A stretch of 64,000 nucleotides of DNA from Gammaproteobacteria bacterium (GCA_016125505.1 WGLP01000011.1:62001-126000), one strand, 5' to 3'; counted from the stretch's first letter, positions 54,381 to 63,769 are shown. Notes: a model not told the origin generated them from the letters alone. Translations and numbers: made by a program.

Positions 54381-55487
54381 TCAGACAACGAACGGGTCGT
54401 TGATACGAACCGGTTGACGTTTTGCACCCCAGGTACCCGGCGCACCGTCGAACCGTCCGGCACAAAGTGTACCACACTTGCGGCAGGCCCCGTGATCGTC
54501 CAGCTGCCAGTCACGCAGGACATACCAGTCGCGTTCGATGACACGCGTGCCGCAATGATGACAATAAGTACTACCCCCGTCGACATCATGGACATTCCCG
54601 GTGTAGACGTAGCGTAAACCGGTATCGCGAGCGATCTTGCGCGCACGCGTCAGCGTGGCTGCCGGTGTAGGCGGGACATCCAGCATTTTGTAATCCGGAT
54701 GAAATGCAGAGAAATGTAGCGGTACATCCACACCGAGATTCTCCACCAGCCACTGCGACATCTCGGTAAGTTCCTTATCCGAATCGTTGTGGCCCGGAAT
54801 CAGCAAGGTGGTGATTTCCAGCCACACATTCGTTTCGTGTTTCAGGTACTTCAGCGTATCGAGTACCGGCGCGAGATGTGCGCCGGTGAGTTTGTGATAG
54901 AAATCTTCCGTGAATCCTTTCAGATCCACATTGGCCGCATCCATGTGCCGATAAAATTCCTCCCGGGGCTCCGGACAGACATAGCCTGCAGTCACCGCCA
55001 CGGATTTGACATCCAATTCATGACAGGCCCGGGCTACATCGATAGCATACTCATGAAAAATCACCGGGTCGTTGTAGGTGTAGGCGACACTCTTGCAGCC
55101 TAGTTCCTTGGCCTTGCGCGCGATCGTTTGCGGACTGGCGCGATCCGCCAGCGTATCGATCTCGCGTGACTTGCTCATATCCCAGTTCTGGCAAAACTTG
55201 CAGGCCAGGTTGCAACCGGCGGTACCGAAGGAAAACACCGAGGTCCCTGGGTAAAAATGATTCAATGGTTTTTTCTCGATTGGGTCCACACAAAACCCAC
55301 TGGATCGGCCGTAGGTGGTTGAAACCATGGTGTTATTCAGGCGGCCACGGACAAAACACAGGCCACGCTGGCCTTCATGCAGCTTACAAAACCGCGGACA
55401 GAGGTCGCACTGAATGCGCCCGTCCTCCAGCATGTGCCAGTATTTGACGGCTCGCGCCTGATCTTGGCTTATTGGGGTGTCGCTCAT
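54381..55487 (-). CDS. amrS: AmmeMemoRadiSam system radical SAM enzyme
   Basis: Radical SAM protein of 368 residues from the ATG at 55487. The cluster cysteines are in GCNLACKFCQNWD, the C-x3-C-x2-C motif. Before it is a Cys-rich N-terminal region (CDLCPRFCKLHEGQRGLCFVR) and at the C-terminus another set (YCHHCGTRVIER and CRKCGTLC), probably for zinc or an extra cluster. Family start RAVKYWHML. It is divergent from the memo and ammecr1 homologues, which complete the named system. The substrate is not known to me. Confidence 0.94.
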   Translation of the reverse strand: MSDTPISQDQARAVKYWHMLEDGRIQCDLCPRFCKLHEGQRGLCFVRGRLNNTMVSTTYGRSSGFCVDPIEKKPLNHFYPGTSVFSFGTAGCNLACKFCQNWDMSKSREIDTLADRASPQTIARKAKELGCKSVAYTYNDPVIFHEYAIDVARACHELDVKSVAVTAGYVCPEPREEFYRHMDAANVDLKGFTEDFYHKLTGAHLAPVLDTLKYLKHETNVWLEITTLLIPGHNDSDKELTEMSQWLVENLGVDVPLHFSAFHPDYKMLDVPPTPAATLTRARKIARDTGLRYVYTGNVHDVDGGSTYCHHCGTRVIERDWYVLRDWQLDDHGACRKCGTLCAGRFDGAPGTWGAKRQPVRINDPFVV

Positions 55488-55552
55488 ATATTGATAGAAC
55501 GGATAATTGAAAAGATTATACTTATATATATGTCTACCTGAGGGTAAACGCA

Positions 55553-56344
55553 ATGACCCAGATCATCAGACGCCCCGCTGTAGCCGGGATGTTTTATCCC
55601 GCGGAACCCGACGAACTCAACCACATGCTCGACGAAATGCTGGCCGATGCCAACGCCATCGACTCCCCGGCGCCCAAGGCCATCATTGTGCCCCACGCCG
55701 GCTATATCTATTCCGGGCCGGTCGCCGCGACCGCCTATCGCCGTATTCAGGCAATGGCGGCGCAAATCTCGCGCGTCATCCTGTTGGGCCCGTCTCACCG
55801 CGTACCGTTCCGTGGCATCGCCGCGAGTTCCGCCAGTGAATTCGCCACCCCGTTAGGCAGGATCCCGCTGGATCGGCAACTCATCGACGCGCTGGCGCAA
55901 ACCCATCTGGTCAAAGTCATGGATGAGGCCCACAGCATGGAACATAGTCTGGAAGTGCACCTGCCGTTTCTGCAAAAGACATTGGGCAATTTTTTGCTGG
56001 TGCCACTGGTTGTCGGCGATGCGAGTCCGCAAGATGTTGCCAGGGTATTGGAAACCTGCTGGGGCGGCGAGGAAACCCTGATCGTCATCAGTTCAGACCT
56101 GAGCCATTATCATGATTACGCCACGGCCAAGAAAATGGATCGGACCACGTCACAGGCAATCGAAACCCTGCAGCCGGAGGCGATTCACTATGATGACGCC
56201 TGTGGTCGCAACCCTGTCAACGGCCTGTTATATCTGGCGCGACAAAAGGGCTTGCATGCACGCACTATCGACCTGCGTAATTCCGGCGATACCGCCGGCC
56301 CTCGCGATCAGGTCGTCGGCTATGGCGCATACATTATTCATTGA
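55553..56344 (+). CDS. amrB: AmmeMemoRadiSam system protein B (MEMO family)
   Basis: Homologue of human MEMO1 and related to metal-dependent extradiol dioxygenases. It has 263 residues. Possible metal and active-site residues: IIVPHAGYIYSGPVAATAYR (His near 48), LLGPSHRVPFRG (His near 82), SMEHSLEVHLPFLQ (His near 125 and 130), and SSDLSHYHDYATAK (His near 185). GAGGG lies 8 bases before the start. It overlaps the ammecr1 homologue by 4 bp, so the two are translated together. Confidence 0.95.
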   Translation: MTQIIRRPAVAGMFYPAEPDELNHMLDEMLADANAIDSPAPKAIIVPHAGYIYSGPVAATAYRRIQAMAAQISRVILLGPSHRVPFRGIAASSASEFATPLGRIPLDRQLIDALAQTHLVKVMDEAHSMEHSLEVHLPFLQKTLGNFLLVPLVVGDASPQDVARVLETCWGGEETLIVISSDLSHYHDYATAKKMDRTTSQAIETLQPEAIHYDDACGRNPVNGLLYLARQKGLHARTIDLRNSGDTAGPRDQVVGYGAYIIH

Positions 56345-56898
56345 TCATGTTGACCGATGCCCAGCGTGCAACGCTACTGGAAATAGCGCGCCATTCGATC
56401 GCTTATGGACTGAAACACGGCGAAGCGGCGCCTGTCACTGTCACTGACTATCCACCCGCCTTACAGGAGAACAAGGCAACATTTGTTACCCTGACCATTC
56501 ACGACGAGTTGCGCGGTTGCATTGGCACGTTGACGGCGCATCGCCCATTGGTGAAAGACGTCGCCGAAAATGCCTTTGCCGCCGCGTTTCATGACCCGCG
56601 TTTTTCCCGTCTCACCGCCAGGGAATTCGAACAACTCCATTTGCATATCTCGATACTCAGCACCCCCGAACCCGTTTCCTTCAGGGATGAGAGGGATCTA
56701 CTGACTCAACTGCGCCCACGCGTTGATGGCCTTGTCCTGGAAGATGGTTATTATCGTGGCACCTTTCTCCCGCAAGTCTGGGACAGCCTGCCCGAACCAA
56801 CGCAATTTCTGCGTCACCTCAAACAAAAAGCCGGCCTGTCGCCGGATTACTGGTCGAAGACACTGAAGGTGCAGCGGTATACCGTTGAGGAATTTTAA
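56341..56898 (+). CDS. amrA: AmmeMemoRadiSam system protein A (AMMECR1 family)
   Basis: Homologue of human AMMECR1, 185 residues. The invariant LRGCIGTL motif is at about 57-64, followed by the conserved NAFAAAFHDPRFSRLTAREFEQL block; LVLEDGYYRGTFLPQVWDSL and the YWSKTLKVQRYTVEEF end are also standard. Cytoplasmic. Overlaps memo by 4 bp and completes the trio with the divergent radical SAM enzyme. The biochemical role of the family is unresolved. Confidence 0.95.
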   Translation: MIMLTDAQRATLLEIARHSIAYGLKHGEAAPVTVTDYPPALQENKATFVTLTIHDELRGCIGTLTAHRPLVKDVAENAFAAAFHDPRFSRLTAREFEQLHLHISILSTPEPVSFRDERDLLTQLRPRVDGLVLEDGYYRGTFLPQVWDSLPEPTQFLRHLKQKAGLSPDYWSKTLKVQRYTVEEF

Positions 56899-56928
56899 GT
56901 CTTGTGAAGCGAAACAATTTCGAAAAAA

Positions 56929-57801
56929 TCATTGAGCGAACCGACACACCCCCATTGATCCCGCCAGACACTTTCGCCCATCCACCCAGATGGCGTGACT
57001 GAGATTAGCCTTGGTCAAAACGGTGTCCGTGAGTTTGGCGTCTTGCAGGTCTGCATAAGAGAGATCGGCGGCATAGAGATTGGCCTTACTCAGATCTGTC
57101 GCGCGCAGGTTGGTGCCTTTGAGTTCCGCCTGTTGCAGGTCGGTAAAACTGAAATTGCCATTGCTGAGATCGGCGTAGGATAAATCGGCCTTGATAAATT
57201 TGCTGCCGAACAGATTCGCCCCCTGCAGGTTGGTACTGTTGAGCATCGCGCCGCTCAAATCCGCATTGAGTAATTGCAGACCGGCCTTATTACATTGCCG
57301 CCAGTTGATCCCGGGGCGTGCCGGCGCATCGCACTGTGGCGCTGCGGGTTGTTGCGGTACCCAATTGAAGCCGGCGTAAATCGCAACGGCGATTAGAATG
57401 ACCACAAACAACGAGACGAGCATAAAGCGTTCCCTGGACGGCCGTAAGCCTTCAGTCACGGTTTCCCGATGGTCACGATATTCCAGGGTGGTATGGGATT
57501 CCTGATGACGGCGCCCGGGGCCTTTGCGTGCAGGGTCGTCTTCACCGGCACGGCGTTCCCGTCGCCGCTCATCCGCCCAACGGCGGGCTGCCGCCAGCCG
57601 TTCCCGGGTAAATTCATCATTGGTGTCGCCCTTGAGGATATCCGGAATCAACTGTGGGCACTGGCGCAAAGGCTTCCATTCCTCCTTGTCCTGGCTGACT
57701 TCGGCCGTGGCCGGGATCCGTCCCAGCAGGATGGCCTGGTGGATCTGGCCCGCCGGAAACGGTCCCAGAACCTTGTTTTTGCTACGAACGTACCAATGCA
57801 T
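56929..57801 (-). CDS. Membrane protein with GYF-like domain and pentapeptide repeats
   Basis: Protein of 290 residues. An N-terminal GYF_2-like domain (about 1-58: WYVRSKNKVLGPFPAGQIHQ, ATAEVSQDKEEWKPL) is followed by an Arg-rich linker, one membrane helix (about 126-146: LVSLFVVILIAVAIYAGF), and about 20 pentapeptide repeats of the A(D/N)Lxx type (about 165-278: ADLSGAMLNSTNLQGANLF). Pentapeptide repeats form a rigid right-handed helix. The helix orientation suggests the repeats lie in the periplasm. Three Cys pairs flank the repeats. Ends convergent with amrA, 30 bp apart. Confidence 0.88.
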   Translation of the reverse strand: MHWYVRSKNKVLGPFPAGQIHQAILLGRIPATAEVSQDKEEWKPLRQCPQLIPDILKGDTNDEFTRERLAAARRWADERRRERRAGEDDPARKGPGRRHQESHTTLEYRDHRETVTEGLRPSRERFMLVSLFVVILIAVAIYAGFNWVPQQPAAPQCDAPARPGINWRQCNKAGLQLLNADLSGAMLNSTNLQGANLFGSKFIKADLSYADLSNGNFSFTDLQQAELKGTNLRATDLSKANLYAADLSYADLQDAKLTDTVLTKANLSHAIWVDGRKCLAGSMGVCRFAQ

Positions 57802-57935
57802 CCCTCAATTCCCTGTCTAAGTGGACGATACTGAAGTTAGGGGGTCACTATCGCCTCGCTGCGCGCTTTTGCGATAGGTTCCTGGGAGGTTTTCGGCAAT
57901 TTTGCGCATTCCCTTGAGGGAGACTGGGATCACAC

Positions 57936-59366
57936 ATGGAGATAAAAGGGCCAACAGCACCACGTGCGGTGGACGTACAATCGCCGACATCGGTCCGTCC
58001 CACGGCCCCCGGTAATGCCGCAACTCCGCCGGCAACGCCCCAGGTGGCAGCCAACACGCTGCGCCTGAGCCCGGCCCTGTTTCAGGTGGGCCAGGTCTTC
58101 GATGTCGTGGTCGCCAAGGTCGAGAGCAACGCCCTGCTGCTCATGCTGCAAAATCCCATCCTGGATGAAAACGGCCAACGCATCAATTTACAGCTGCGGG
58201 CACCGGTCAATTTAGCCGCCGCCCCGGGTCAGCAACTCACCGTACAGGTGAAAAACATCGTGAACGGCGTCCCGCAATTGCAGGTCGTCGCAAGCGCGAG
58301 TGAAAACCTGAATCCGGCGAACGTATTGCACATCGCGCAACAGCAACAGCGTCCGCTGCCGCCCTTCTATGCCAATCTCGCTGATCTGCAACAATTGCAA
58401 AACAAACAACTGCTGGCTGCGCTTCCCGCCCAGGTGCGTGAACGCATTCAGGCCTTGTGGCGTTCCCTGCCCGATACCAATCAAATCCAGAAACCTACCG
58501 GTCTCAAACAGGCGATGCATTACAGCGGGCCTTTTCTGGAATCCGCCTTGCTCAATATGGCGCAGGGCCATAGTCAGAGTTATCCCGCCATGGACGTGCA
58601 GGCGGGATTGCTACGGCTGGCCGCGGCAATTCGCGCACAACTGGCGGCGGCACAGGATTTACGAAACCCAGCGCAACAAACGCACACACCGTCAGGCGCG
58701 GAGACACGTGCATCGATACAAGCACCCATGACGGAACCATCGTCAACAACACCCAACAGCACAAACAAGGCCGTTACGACAAATCCCGTCCCGCCGGCAC
58801 CCAGCGGCGATATCAAACCGATGCACCCGGAGATCCCGCAGGCGCAGGCACGGACGACGGCAACGCTAAGCACACTCACCACAGAACATTTACTCAATCA
58901 ACTCCTGCAACAAACCGAAGGCGGACTGGCCCGCATCCTTACCCAGCAACTCCACGCCGCCAGCCATGATACGCAACGCCCGCTGTGGTTGCTCGAGTTG
59001 CCGGTACGACATGACAACGGGGTCGATGTTTTCGATCTGCGTATTCAGCGTGATGCAGACGAACAGGGTCATGCCGGAGAGCGTGCGCAACATACCTGGA
59101 CCGTGATGTTGGCCTTCGACCTGCAGGGACTCGGCGCTGTGCGTGCCCAGGTCAGTCTGGTGCAGGATCAGATCTCAACGTTCTGGTGGGCAGATCAGTC
59201 CACCACCGTGGACTTGTTTCATCAGCACATGGATCAACTCCAGCACCGTATCACCGCCGCCGGTCTCAAGGTCAATAAATTGCAATGCCAGCAAGGCATC
59301 CCGGACACCAATCAACCTGTGCGGAATGTGCCGATATCAAATGTGATCGTGGATGAGAAGATATGA
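57936..59366 (+). CDS. FliK-like flagellar hook-length control domain protein (orphan)
   Basis: Protein of 476 residues with a Pro/Gln/Thr-rich N-terminal half and a C-terminal domain (about 345-455: LWLLELPVRHDNGVDVFDLRIQRD, WTVMLAFDLQGLGAVRAQVSL) that resembles the Flg_hook domain of FliK. FliK measures hook length and switches export specificity by touching FlhB. No flagellar operon adjoins; the only partner is a short FlhB C-terminal-like protein that overlaps by 4 bp. The pair may belong to flagella encoded elsewhere or to another export process. Confidence 0.82.
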   Translation: MEIKGPTAPRAVDVQSPTSVRPTAPGNAATPPATPQVAANTLRLSPALFQVGQVFDVVVAKVESNALLLMLQNPILDENGQRINLQLRAPVNLAAAPGQQLTVQVKNIVNGVPQLQVVASASENLNPANVLHIAQQQQRPLPPFYANLADLQQLQNKQLLAALPAQVRERIQALWRSLPDTNQIQKPTGLKQAMHYSGPFLESALLNMAQGHSQSYPAMDVQAGLLRLAAAIRAQLAAAQDLRNPAQQTHTPSGAETRASIQAPMTEPSSTTPNSTNKAVTTNPVPPAPSGDIKPMHPEIPQAQARTTATLSTLTTEHLLNQLLQQTEGGLARILTQQLHAASHDTQRPLWLLELPVRHDNGVDVFDLRIQRDADEQGHAGERAQHTWTVMLAFDLQGLGAVRAQVSLVQDQISTFWWADQSTTVDLFHQHMDQLQHRITAAGLKVNKLQCQQGIPDTNQPVRNVPISNVIVDEKI

Positions 59367-59659
59367 ACGAATTTGAACAGGATCGCACCGTGACGCTCGC
59401 CGTTGCGCTGAGTTACGATGAGGTGGATGCCCCGCGCGTCACCGCCAAGGGTGGTGGCGACGTCGCCCAACAAATTCTGGAGATCGCACGCCGCCATAAC
59501 GTACCCTTGCAAGAAAACCGCGAATTGGTACAGCTGTTATCCAAGATTGAATTAGGCGATCAAATACCCGCGGCCTTGTATCTCGCCGTTGCCGAAGTCA
59601 TTGCGTTTGCGTATTACCTGAAGGGGAAATTTCCAAAAGACTGGAAACCGGAACGATAG
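59363..59659 (+). CDS. FlhB C-terminal-like protein (EscU/YscU/HrcU family), no membrane part
   Basis: Only 98 residues, matching the cytoplasmic C-terminal half of FlhB: AVALSYDEVDAPRVTAKGGG, HNVPLQENRELVQLLSKIELG, QIPAALYLAVAEVIAFAYYLKG. True FlhB cleaves itself at an NPTH motif just before this part; here the sequence before LAVALSYD is DRTVT, so no cleavage is expected. It would be a free copy of the switch domain to which FliK binds, consistent with its overlap with the FliK-like gene. Confidence 0.88.
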   Translation: MNEFEQDRTVTLAVALSYDEVDAPRVTAKGGGDVAQQILEIARRHNVPLQENRELVQLLSKIELGDQIPAALYLAVAEVIAFAYYLKGKFPKDWKPER

Positions 59660-59684
59660 CCAGCGCGTCAACGGTATTTCGTCG

Positions 59685-61070
59685 CTACCAGATGAAATAC
59701 ATAAATACCCATGACAGCACTACCGGGCTAACGCCCATCATGACCACTAGCGTCGCCGCCAGGCGTTTCCATATCGGCGTCGCCATGGCTGCAATCATGC
59801 GCCACACCAACCAGGTGCTCCAGCTCACGCCAAGGGTAAGCAATGCAATCCGCACATCAGGCACCCAGACCAGATCGAGATGCTCCGCTTTCAACATGCT
59901 GACCGTCAGTCCGGATAAACCCAGAAAGACACTGACACCCGCCATAGGCGTTAATCCATACGCCAGACGCCACATACTGCCGCGCACATTCAGCAGGCGT
60001 TGGGCAAGCCATAACAGAGCGAGCATGGTGCCCCCTACGAGCAAGGTGGTCGCACCAATATAGGCAAGGATGCACAGACCATCGAGCCAGCTAAAGGCAT
60101 CGTTGACCTCGGGATAATGCGTCAACAACCACCACGGGGCGTTGTTATCCAGCAAGGCAAAGGCATTGTGATTGATCAACCAGGTCGCCGCCTGTTCCTT
60201 CATGGCGATAAACCAGGGGGAAGCCGTCCATTGAAACGCGCCAAGCGCAATACCGAATATGCCGAAGACAAGGGTCATCACTTCCCAGCGCGACACATGA
60301 TGTTCAGGGAGATTCAGAAGTTCAGCATTCGGTGAACGTGCAGTCAGCGTCACCGCCTCACGATGACCACTGCAACGACCGCACATGTGACATTCGCTAT
60401 TGCCTGTCATTTGCGGAATATTGATCAGCGGCGCGCAATCGATTGCGGGTGTGCGATGCGGCGCGGCACGCCAGCGGTCGCGATCCACCTGCAAATGGAT
60501 CGGGGCCAGCCGCGACAGGATGGCGAACACGCCATTGGCCGGACACAGATGCCGGCACCAGACGCGTTTGCCGCGACCATAGATAAACCCAATGATGATC
60601 GCAGCGACGGTAGAACCGCCGAGGACCAACAGGGCGGCCTTGGGATACTCGTACACACTCACCAATTGTCCATACAGCGTCGTCAGCGCAAAGGCCACAA
60701 ACGGCCAGCCGGACCAGCGCATCCAGTGCGGGATCTTCTTGCCCAAGCCATGGCGGCTGGCTAATTCCGACAAGGCGCCCTCCGGACAAAACACCCCGCA
60801 CCAGACGCGACCGATCAACATCATGCTGATCATGACAAAAGGCCACCAGATCCCCCAGAAGATAAACTGCGCGAACAGGATCAGGTTGTCATAGAGATGC
60901 ACGTAATCCTTGGGCAGGGGTAAAAACGCGGGATAGATCAACAGACTCAAATAGAACAACACGACAACCCACTGGATTGCCTGGATCGTACCGCGGTGGC
61001 GCGCCATGCCGTCACCCAGTGCGGCCAGGATCCGCCGCGGGTGATTTAATTGCCCAACATTTTCATTCAT
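59685..61070 (-). CDS. ftrD: Membrane polyferredoxin of the Ftr iron-uptake system (FtrD-like)
   Basis: Inner-membrane iron-sulfur protein of 461 residues with about eight or nine helices. Two NapH-type clusters of Cys are seen (VWCGVFCPEGALSE near 90, VWCRHLCPANGVF near 170) and a ferredoxin-like set (IDCAPLI and ECHMCGRCSGH near 213-231). FtrD in Bordetella and Brucella is thought to move electrons for periplasmic iron chemistry in Ftr uptake. It is 9 bp downstream of the Ftr1 permease. Last gene of the operon. Confidence 0.85.
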   Translation of the reverse strand: MNENVGQLNHPRRILAALGDGMARHRGTIQAIQWVVVLFYLSLLIYPAFLPLPKDYVHLYDNLILFAQFIFWGIWWPFVMISMMLIGRVWCGVFCPEGALSELASRHGLGKKIPHWMRWSGWPFVAFALTTLYGQLVSVYEYPKAALLVLGGSTVAAIIIGFIYGRGKRVWCRHLCPANGVFAILSRLAPIHLQVDRDRWRAAPHRTPAIDCAPLINIPQMTGNSECHMCGRCSGHREAVTLTARSPNAELLNLPEHHVSRWEVMTLVFGIFGIALGAFQWTASPWFIAMKEQAATWLINHNAFALLDNNAPWWLLTHYPEVNDAFSWLDGLCILAYIGATTLLVGGTMLALLWLAQRLLNVRGSMWRLAYGLTPMAGVSVFLGLSGLTVSMLKAEHLDLVWVPDVRIALLTLGVSWSTWLVWRMIAAMATPIWKRLAATLVVMMGVSPVVLSWVFMYFIW

Positions 61071-61079
61071 GGCGGTACC

Positions 61080-61910
61080 CTAACGTGCCGCCTGCTGCTT
61101 GGGCATGGCGGTCCAGCGGAAGAGAATGAACATGACAATCCAGTAGGCGGTGTAAACCAGCAACAATGACAACGCAGGATGTGCCCGATAACCAGTCAGG
61201 GCAGACACCAGACCTCCAAAGCGAGTTGTGTCATCCAGGAGGAACTCGCTATTCCATACGGGATCGATCAGCGCCGGAATCACGCCCATGCCGATCAGAC
61301 GATCGACGGCGTCAGCTAACAAGGCCCCGGCTAGCAATAGCAGCACAACCTCGCTGAAGCGGAAAAAGACTTTCCACGGCATGAAGTGACTGCTGCGCGA
61401 CAATAACCAGAATGTCAGCACCGCCAGACCAAAACCCAGGATAGCGGCACCAAGAAACTGCATCTGTGCCATGCCGGTTTGCGCCAGCCCCGCGCCATAG
61501 AGGAAGACTACGGTCTCCGCACCTTCACGTCCGACGGCGAAGGCGGCAAGCACCGCCATGCCCCACCAGTTGGCGTCGCCCGCGGCACGTTCCATCCCCG
61601 CCTCGAGTTCACGTTTTAAGGTACGACCGTTCCTGCGCATCCAGAAGACCATTTGCACGATCAGGAAGGCCGCCGCGAGCATGATGCCGATCTGAAAATA
61701 ATCCAGCGCCGCACCGGCCAGATCGCTCTGGACCTTCAACATGATTCCGCCCAGGGCCAGCGCCATCCCGATACCTGCCAGGACGCCACCCCAAAGAAAA
61801 CGCTTTCCCTGCGCCACGTCTTCACGTTGATTCAACCAGGCGTAGAGAATGCCAATAACCAGGAGCGCTTCCACGCTCTCGCGCCAGACGATAAAAATGA
61901 CATTACCCAT
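61080..61910 (-). CDS. ftrC: FTR1 family iron permease (FtrC-like)
   Basis: Iron permease of 276 residues with seven helices. Both FTR1 iron-binding motifs are present: WRESVEALLVIGILY (R-E-x-x-E, about residues 9-13) and VGREGAETVVFLYGA (R-E-x-x-E, near 127-131). In the Ftr/Efe systems it takes iron that has been handled by the periplasmic parts and moves it into the cytoplasm. It starts 12 bp after the cupredoxin gene, in line with an ftrABCD-type operon. Confidence 0.95.
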   Translation of the reverse strand: MGNVIFIVWRESVEALLVIGILYAWLNQREDVAQGKRFLWGGVLAGIGMALALGGIMLKVQSDLAGAALDYFQIGIMLAAAFLIVQMVFWMRRNGRTLKRELEAGMERAAGDANWWGMAVLAAFAVGREGAETVVFLYGAGLAQTGMAQMQFLGAAILGFGLAVLTFWLLSRSSHFMPWKVFFRFSEVVLLLLAGALLADAVDRLIGMGVIPALIDPVWNSEFLLDDTTRFGGLVSALTGYRAHPALSLLLVYTAYWIVMFILFRWTAMPKQQAAR

Positions 61911-61922
61911 TGTTAACCCTCG

Positions 61923-62303
61923 CTACTTCGCAACGATCTGCCCTTTCGCGGTGTCCGGGTGGAACTCACCGAAAAAGGAATACGTACCGGGTTTCAGGGG
62001 TGCAAACACGACAGAGCGCGTCACGCCTTCCGCCAGCACCGTTTCCTTGCGCAATTCCTTGCTTTCGAATTCCTCCGGGCCGGGGCCTTCGTTATGCACC
62101 ACGATCTTGAAACGTTCTCCCGCTTTCACTTCCACCGTCTCCGGGATAAACCGGCCGTCCTTGATAGTGAGGTGATAAGCCTTTAAGCCTGCGGCGTGAA
62201 CATAACCAGTGAAAACCATCGCAAACGCCATGAGCAGAAAAGCCATGCCCAAAGAGGCAACGTCTTTTCGTGCATTTTGATTAACAGTGTCTTGATATCT
62301 CAT
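61923..62303 (-). CDS. ftrB: Periplasmic cupredoxin of the Ftr iron-uptake system (FtrB-like)
   Basis: Exported cupredoxin of 126 residues. A hydrophobic signal (FLLMAFAMVFTGYVHA) is followed by a Greek-key domain: FIPETVEVKAGERFKIVVHNEG, GTYSFFGEFHPDTAKGQIVAK. The His in GEFHP may be a metal ligand, but the usual type-1 Cys is absent. FtrB is proposed to be the periplasmic oxidase partner of P19/FtrA. The ribosome site AGGTGGG precedes the ATG. Gaps to both neighbours are 14 and 12 bp. Confidence 0.86.
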   Translation of the reverse strand: MRYQDTVNQNARKDVASLGMAFLLMAFAMVFTGYVHAAGLKAYHLTIKDGRFIPETVEVKAGERFKIVVHNEGPGPEEFESKELRKETVLAEGVTRSVVFAPLKPGTYSFFGEFHPDTAKGQIVAK

Positions 62304-62317
62304 ATACCCACCTGAAA

Positions 62318-63766
62318 TTAATAATCGATCTGTAAACGCAAGCCCGCGGCTTTCACATCCGAGGCCTGACTATTACCGCCGGGATGCCGAATCAGTTGCA
62401 GATTGGGTGAGAGCGCAATCTCTTTGTTGAAGTGATAACGGTAGTAAAGTTCCGCCACCTGTTCAGCGCCATCGGCCTGATAGCCGTAATCCGGCACACT
62501 ATCGCCGTTCGCATCCACTGTCAGCGAATCCTGGTGGAAGTCATCACTGATCTTCAGCCAGCCCAATGCCACACCAATGGCATCGGCACCACGATTCCAG
62601 TAGCTGCCGCCGAACTCGGCACCCACGGTCAATGCCTGATCGAAACGGACTTTACCCTGCAGCTGATGACCATAACGCGCAAATAACTTCGTATAGTCAC
62701 CAACGTGCTGATCCATGCTGATGCCGACGCCACTATGCTCTGCGCCCGTCCCGTCGTAATCCGTTCCCAGTGTATTGCGCCAGACATAGAGACGATAATT
62801 GCCATCCGAGCCAAAGAAACGCTGATGGGTATCAAATTGGGCAATTGCGAAAGACGATCCGAAAGAGTCGTTGTAACTCGCACCATTCCCTGTCGCGAAG
62901 ATACCCACAGAGAAGGCATAGGTCTGTGGCGTGCTGGACTCATTGATATAGGCAATCCGCATACCCGGGGTGAAACCGAAATCGTCCACACCGACGTCAC
63001 CACCGATATCCAGCAAGGGATTATGCACAAAGGCCTGATTGATAAAGCCGCGTGATTCATCGTCGGCAACATCGTTCTGATCGAAAAAGCCGAAGGGATC
63101 CATCTTACCGATATTAAACTCCAGATGACTGCGGGAAAGACCCGGATTGCCGCCCAAAGGCAGTGGCACATTCAGTTGATACCAGAGCTGTGCCAGCAAC
63201 ACGGTACTGTCGGAGGCCGTATTGCCGGGACGTTGGAAGCTGGTAGCGTTCACCGAACTGAAGGCATTGTTGGGAGTTTCCAGACCCAGCCCCTGCCCCA
63301 TGCGGAAATGCGTAAAGATAATACCGTTGGCATTACCAAACTCGCCACCGGGCAAGGTCACGGTGACATCCGCACGATAATTCAGCTCACCGTCTTTCTG
63401 GCCGCTCGGTACCGAACCCTGCAGGCTTTGCCCCAGCATGGTCAGACCGGCGTTGGTCTTGATTCCTTCCAGGCCTTCCATGGTGTTAACCGCTTTTTTA
63501 TAACTATTGGCCTGCGACTCCACCGCCTTCAGGCGCGCAGAGAGATCCGGCTCATCTTCACTGATATATTGCCCCGACAATGACTTTTCCAAATCCGCCT
63601 TGTCCTTCTCCAATTGCCTGACCCGGGCATCCAATACATCCAGTTTCTTCTGCAGGTCTGTTGTCGTGGGCTCCGCTGCCATGGCATGCCAGGACAAGAA
63701 GCCGATCAATCCTGCGAGCGCAGCTATCCCCCGCGGCGACATGGCCGCCTTAAAAACGCGTGCCAT
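62318..63766 (-). CDS. Outer-membrane porin with N-terminal coiled coil, within the Ftr operon
   Basis: Outer-membrane protein of 482 residues. After a signal peptide (about 1-30, ending AMAAE) comes a short coiled coil (about 34-95: KKLDVLDARVRQLEKDKADL) and then a beta-barrel domain of about 16 strands resembling carbohydrate-selective porins (OprB type): FNIGKMDPFGFFDQNDVADDE, AGLRLQIDY at the end with the C-terminal aromatic residue. It sits 3 bp after the P19 gene and 14 bp before ftrB, so it is in the operon. A role in letting iron or copper pass the outer membrane is inference from position. Confidence 0.85.
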   Translation of the reverse strand: MARVFKAAMSPRGIAALAGLIGFLSWHAMAAEPTTTDLQKKLDVLDARVRQLEKDKADLEKSLSGQYISEDEPDLSARLKAVESQANSYKKAVNTMEGLEGIKTNAGLTMLGQSLQGSVPSGQKDGELNYRADVTVTLPGGEFGNANGIIFTHFRMGQGLGLETPNNAFSSVNATSFQRPGNTASDSTVLLAQLWYQLNVPLPLGGNPGLSRSHLEFNIGKMDPFGFFDQNDVADDESRGFINQAFVHNPLLDIGGDVGVDDFGFTPGMRIAYINESSTPQTYAFSVGIFATGNGASYNDSFGSSFAIAQFDTHQRFFGSDGNYRLYVWRNTLGTDYDGTGAEHSGVGISMDQHVGDYTKLFARYGHQLQGKVRFDQALTVGAEFGGSYWNRGADAIGVALGWLKISDDFHQDSLTVDANGDSVPDYGYQADGAEQVAELYYRYHFNKEIALSPNLQLIRHPGGNSQASDVKAAGLRLQIDY

Positions 63767-63769
63767 GGA

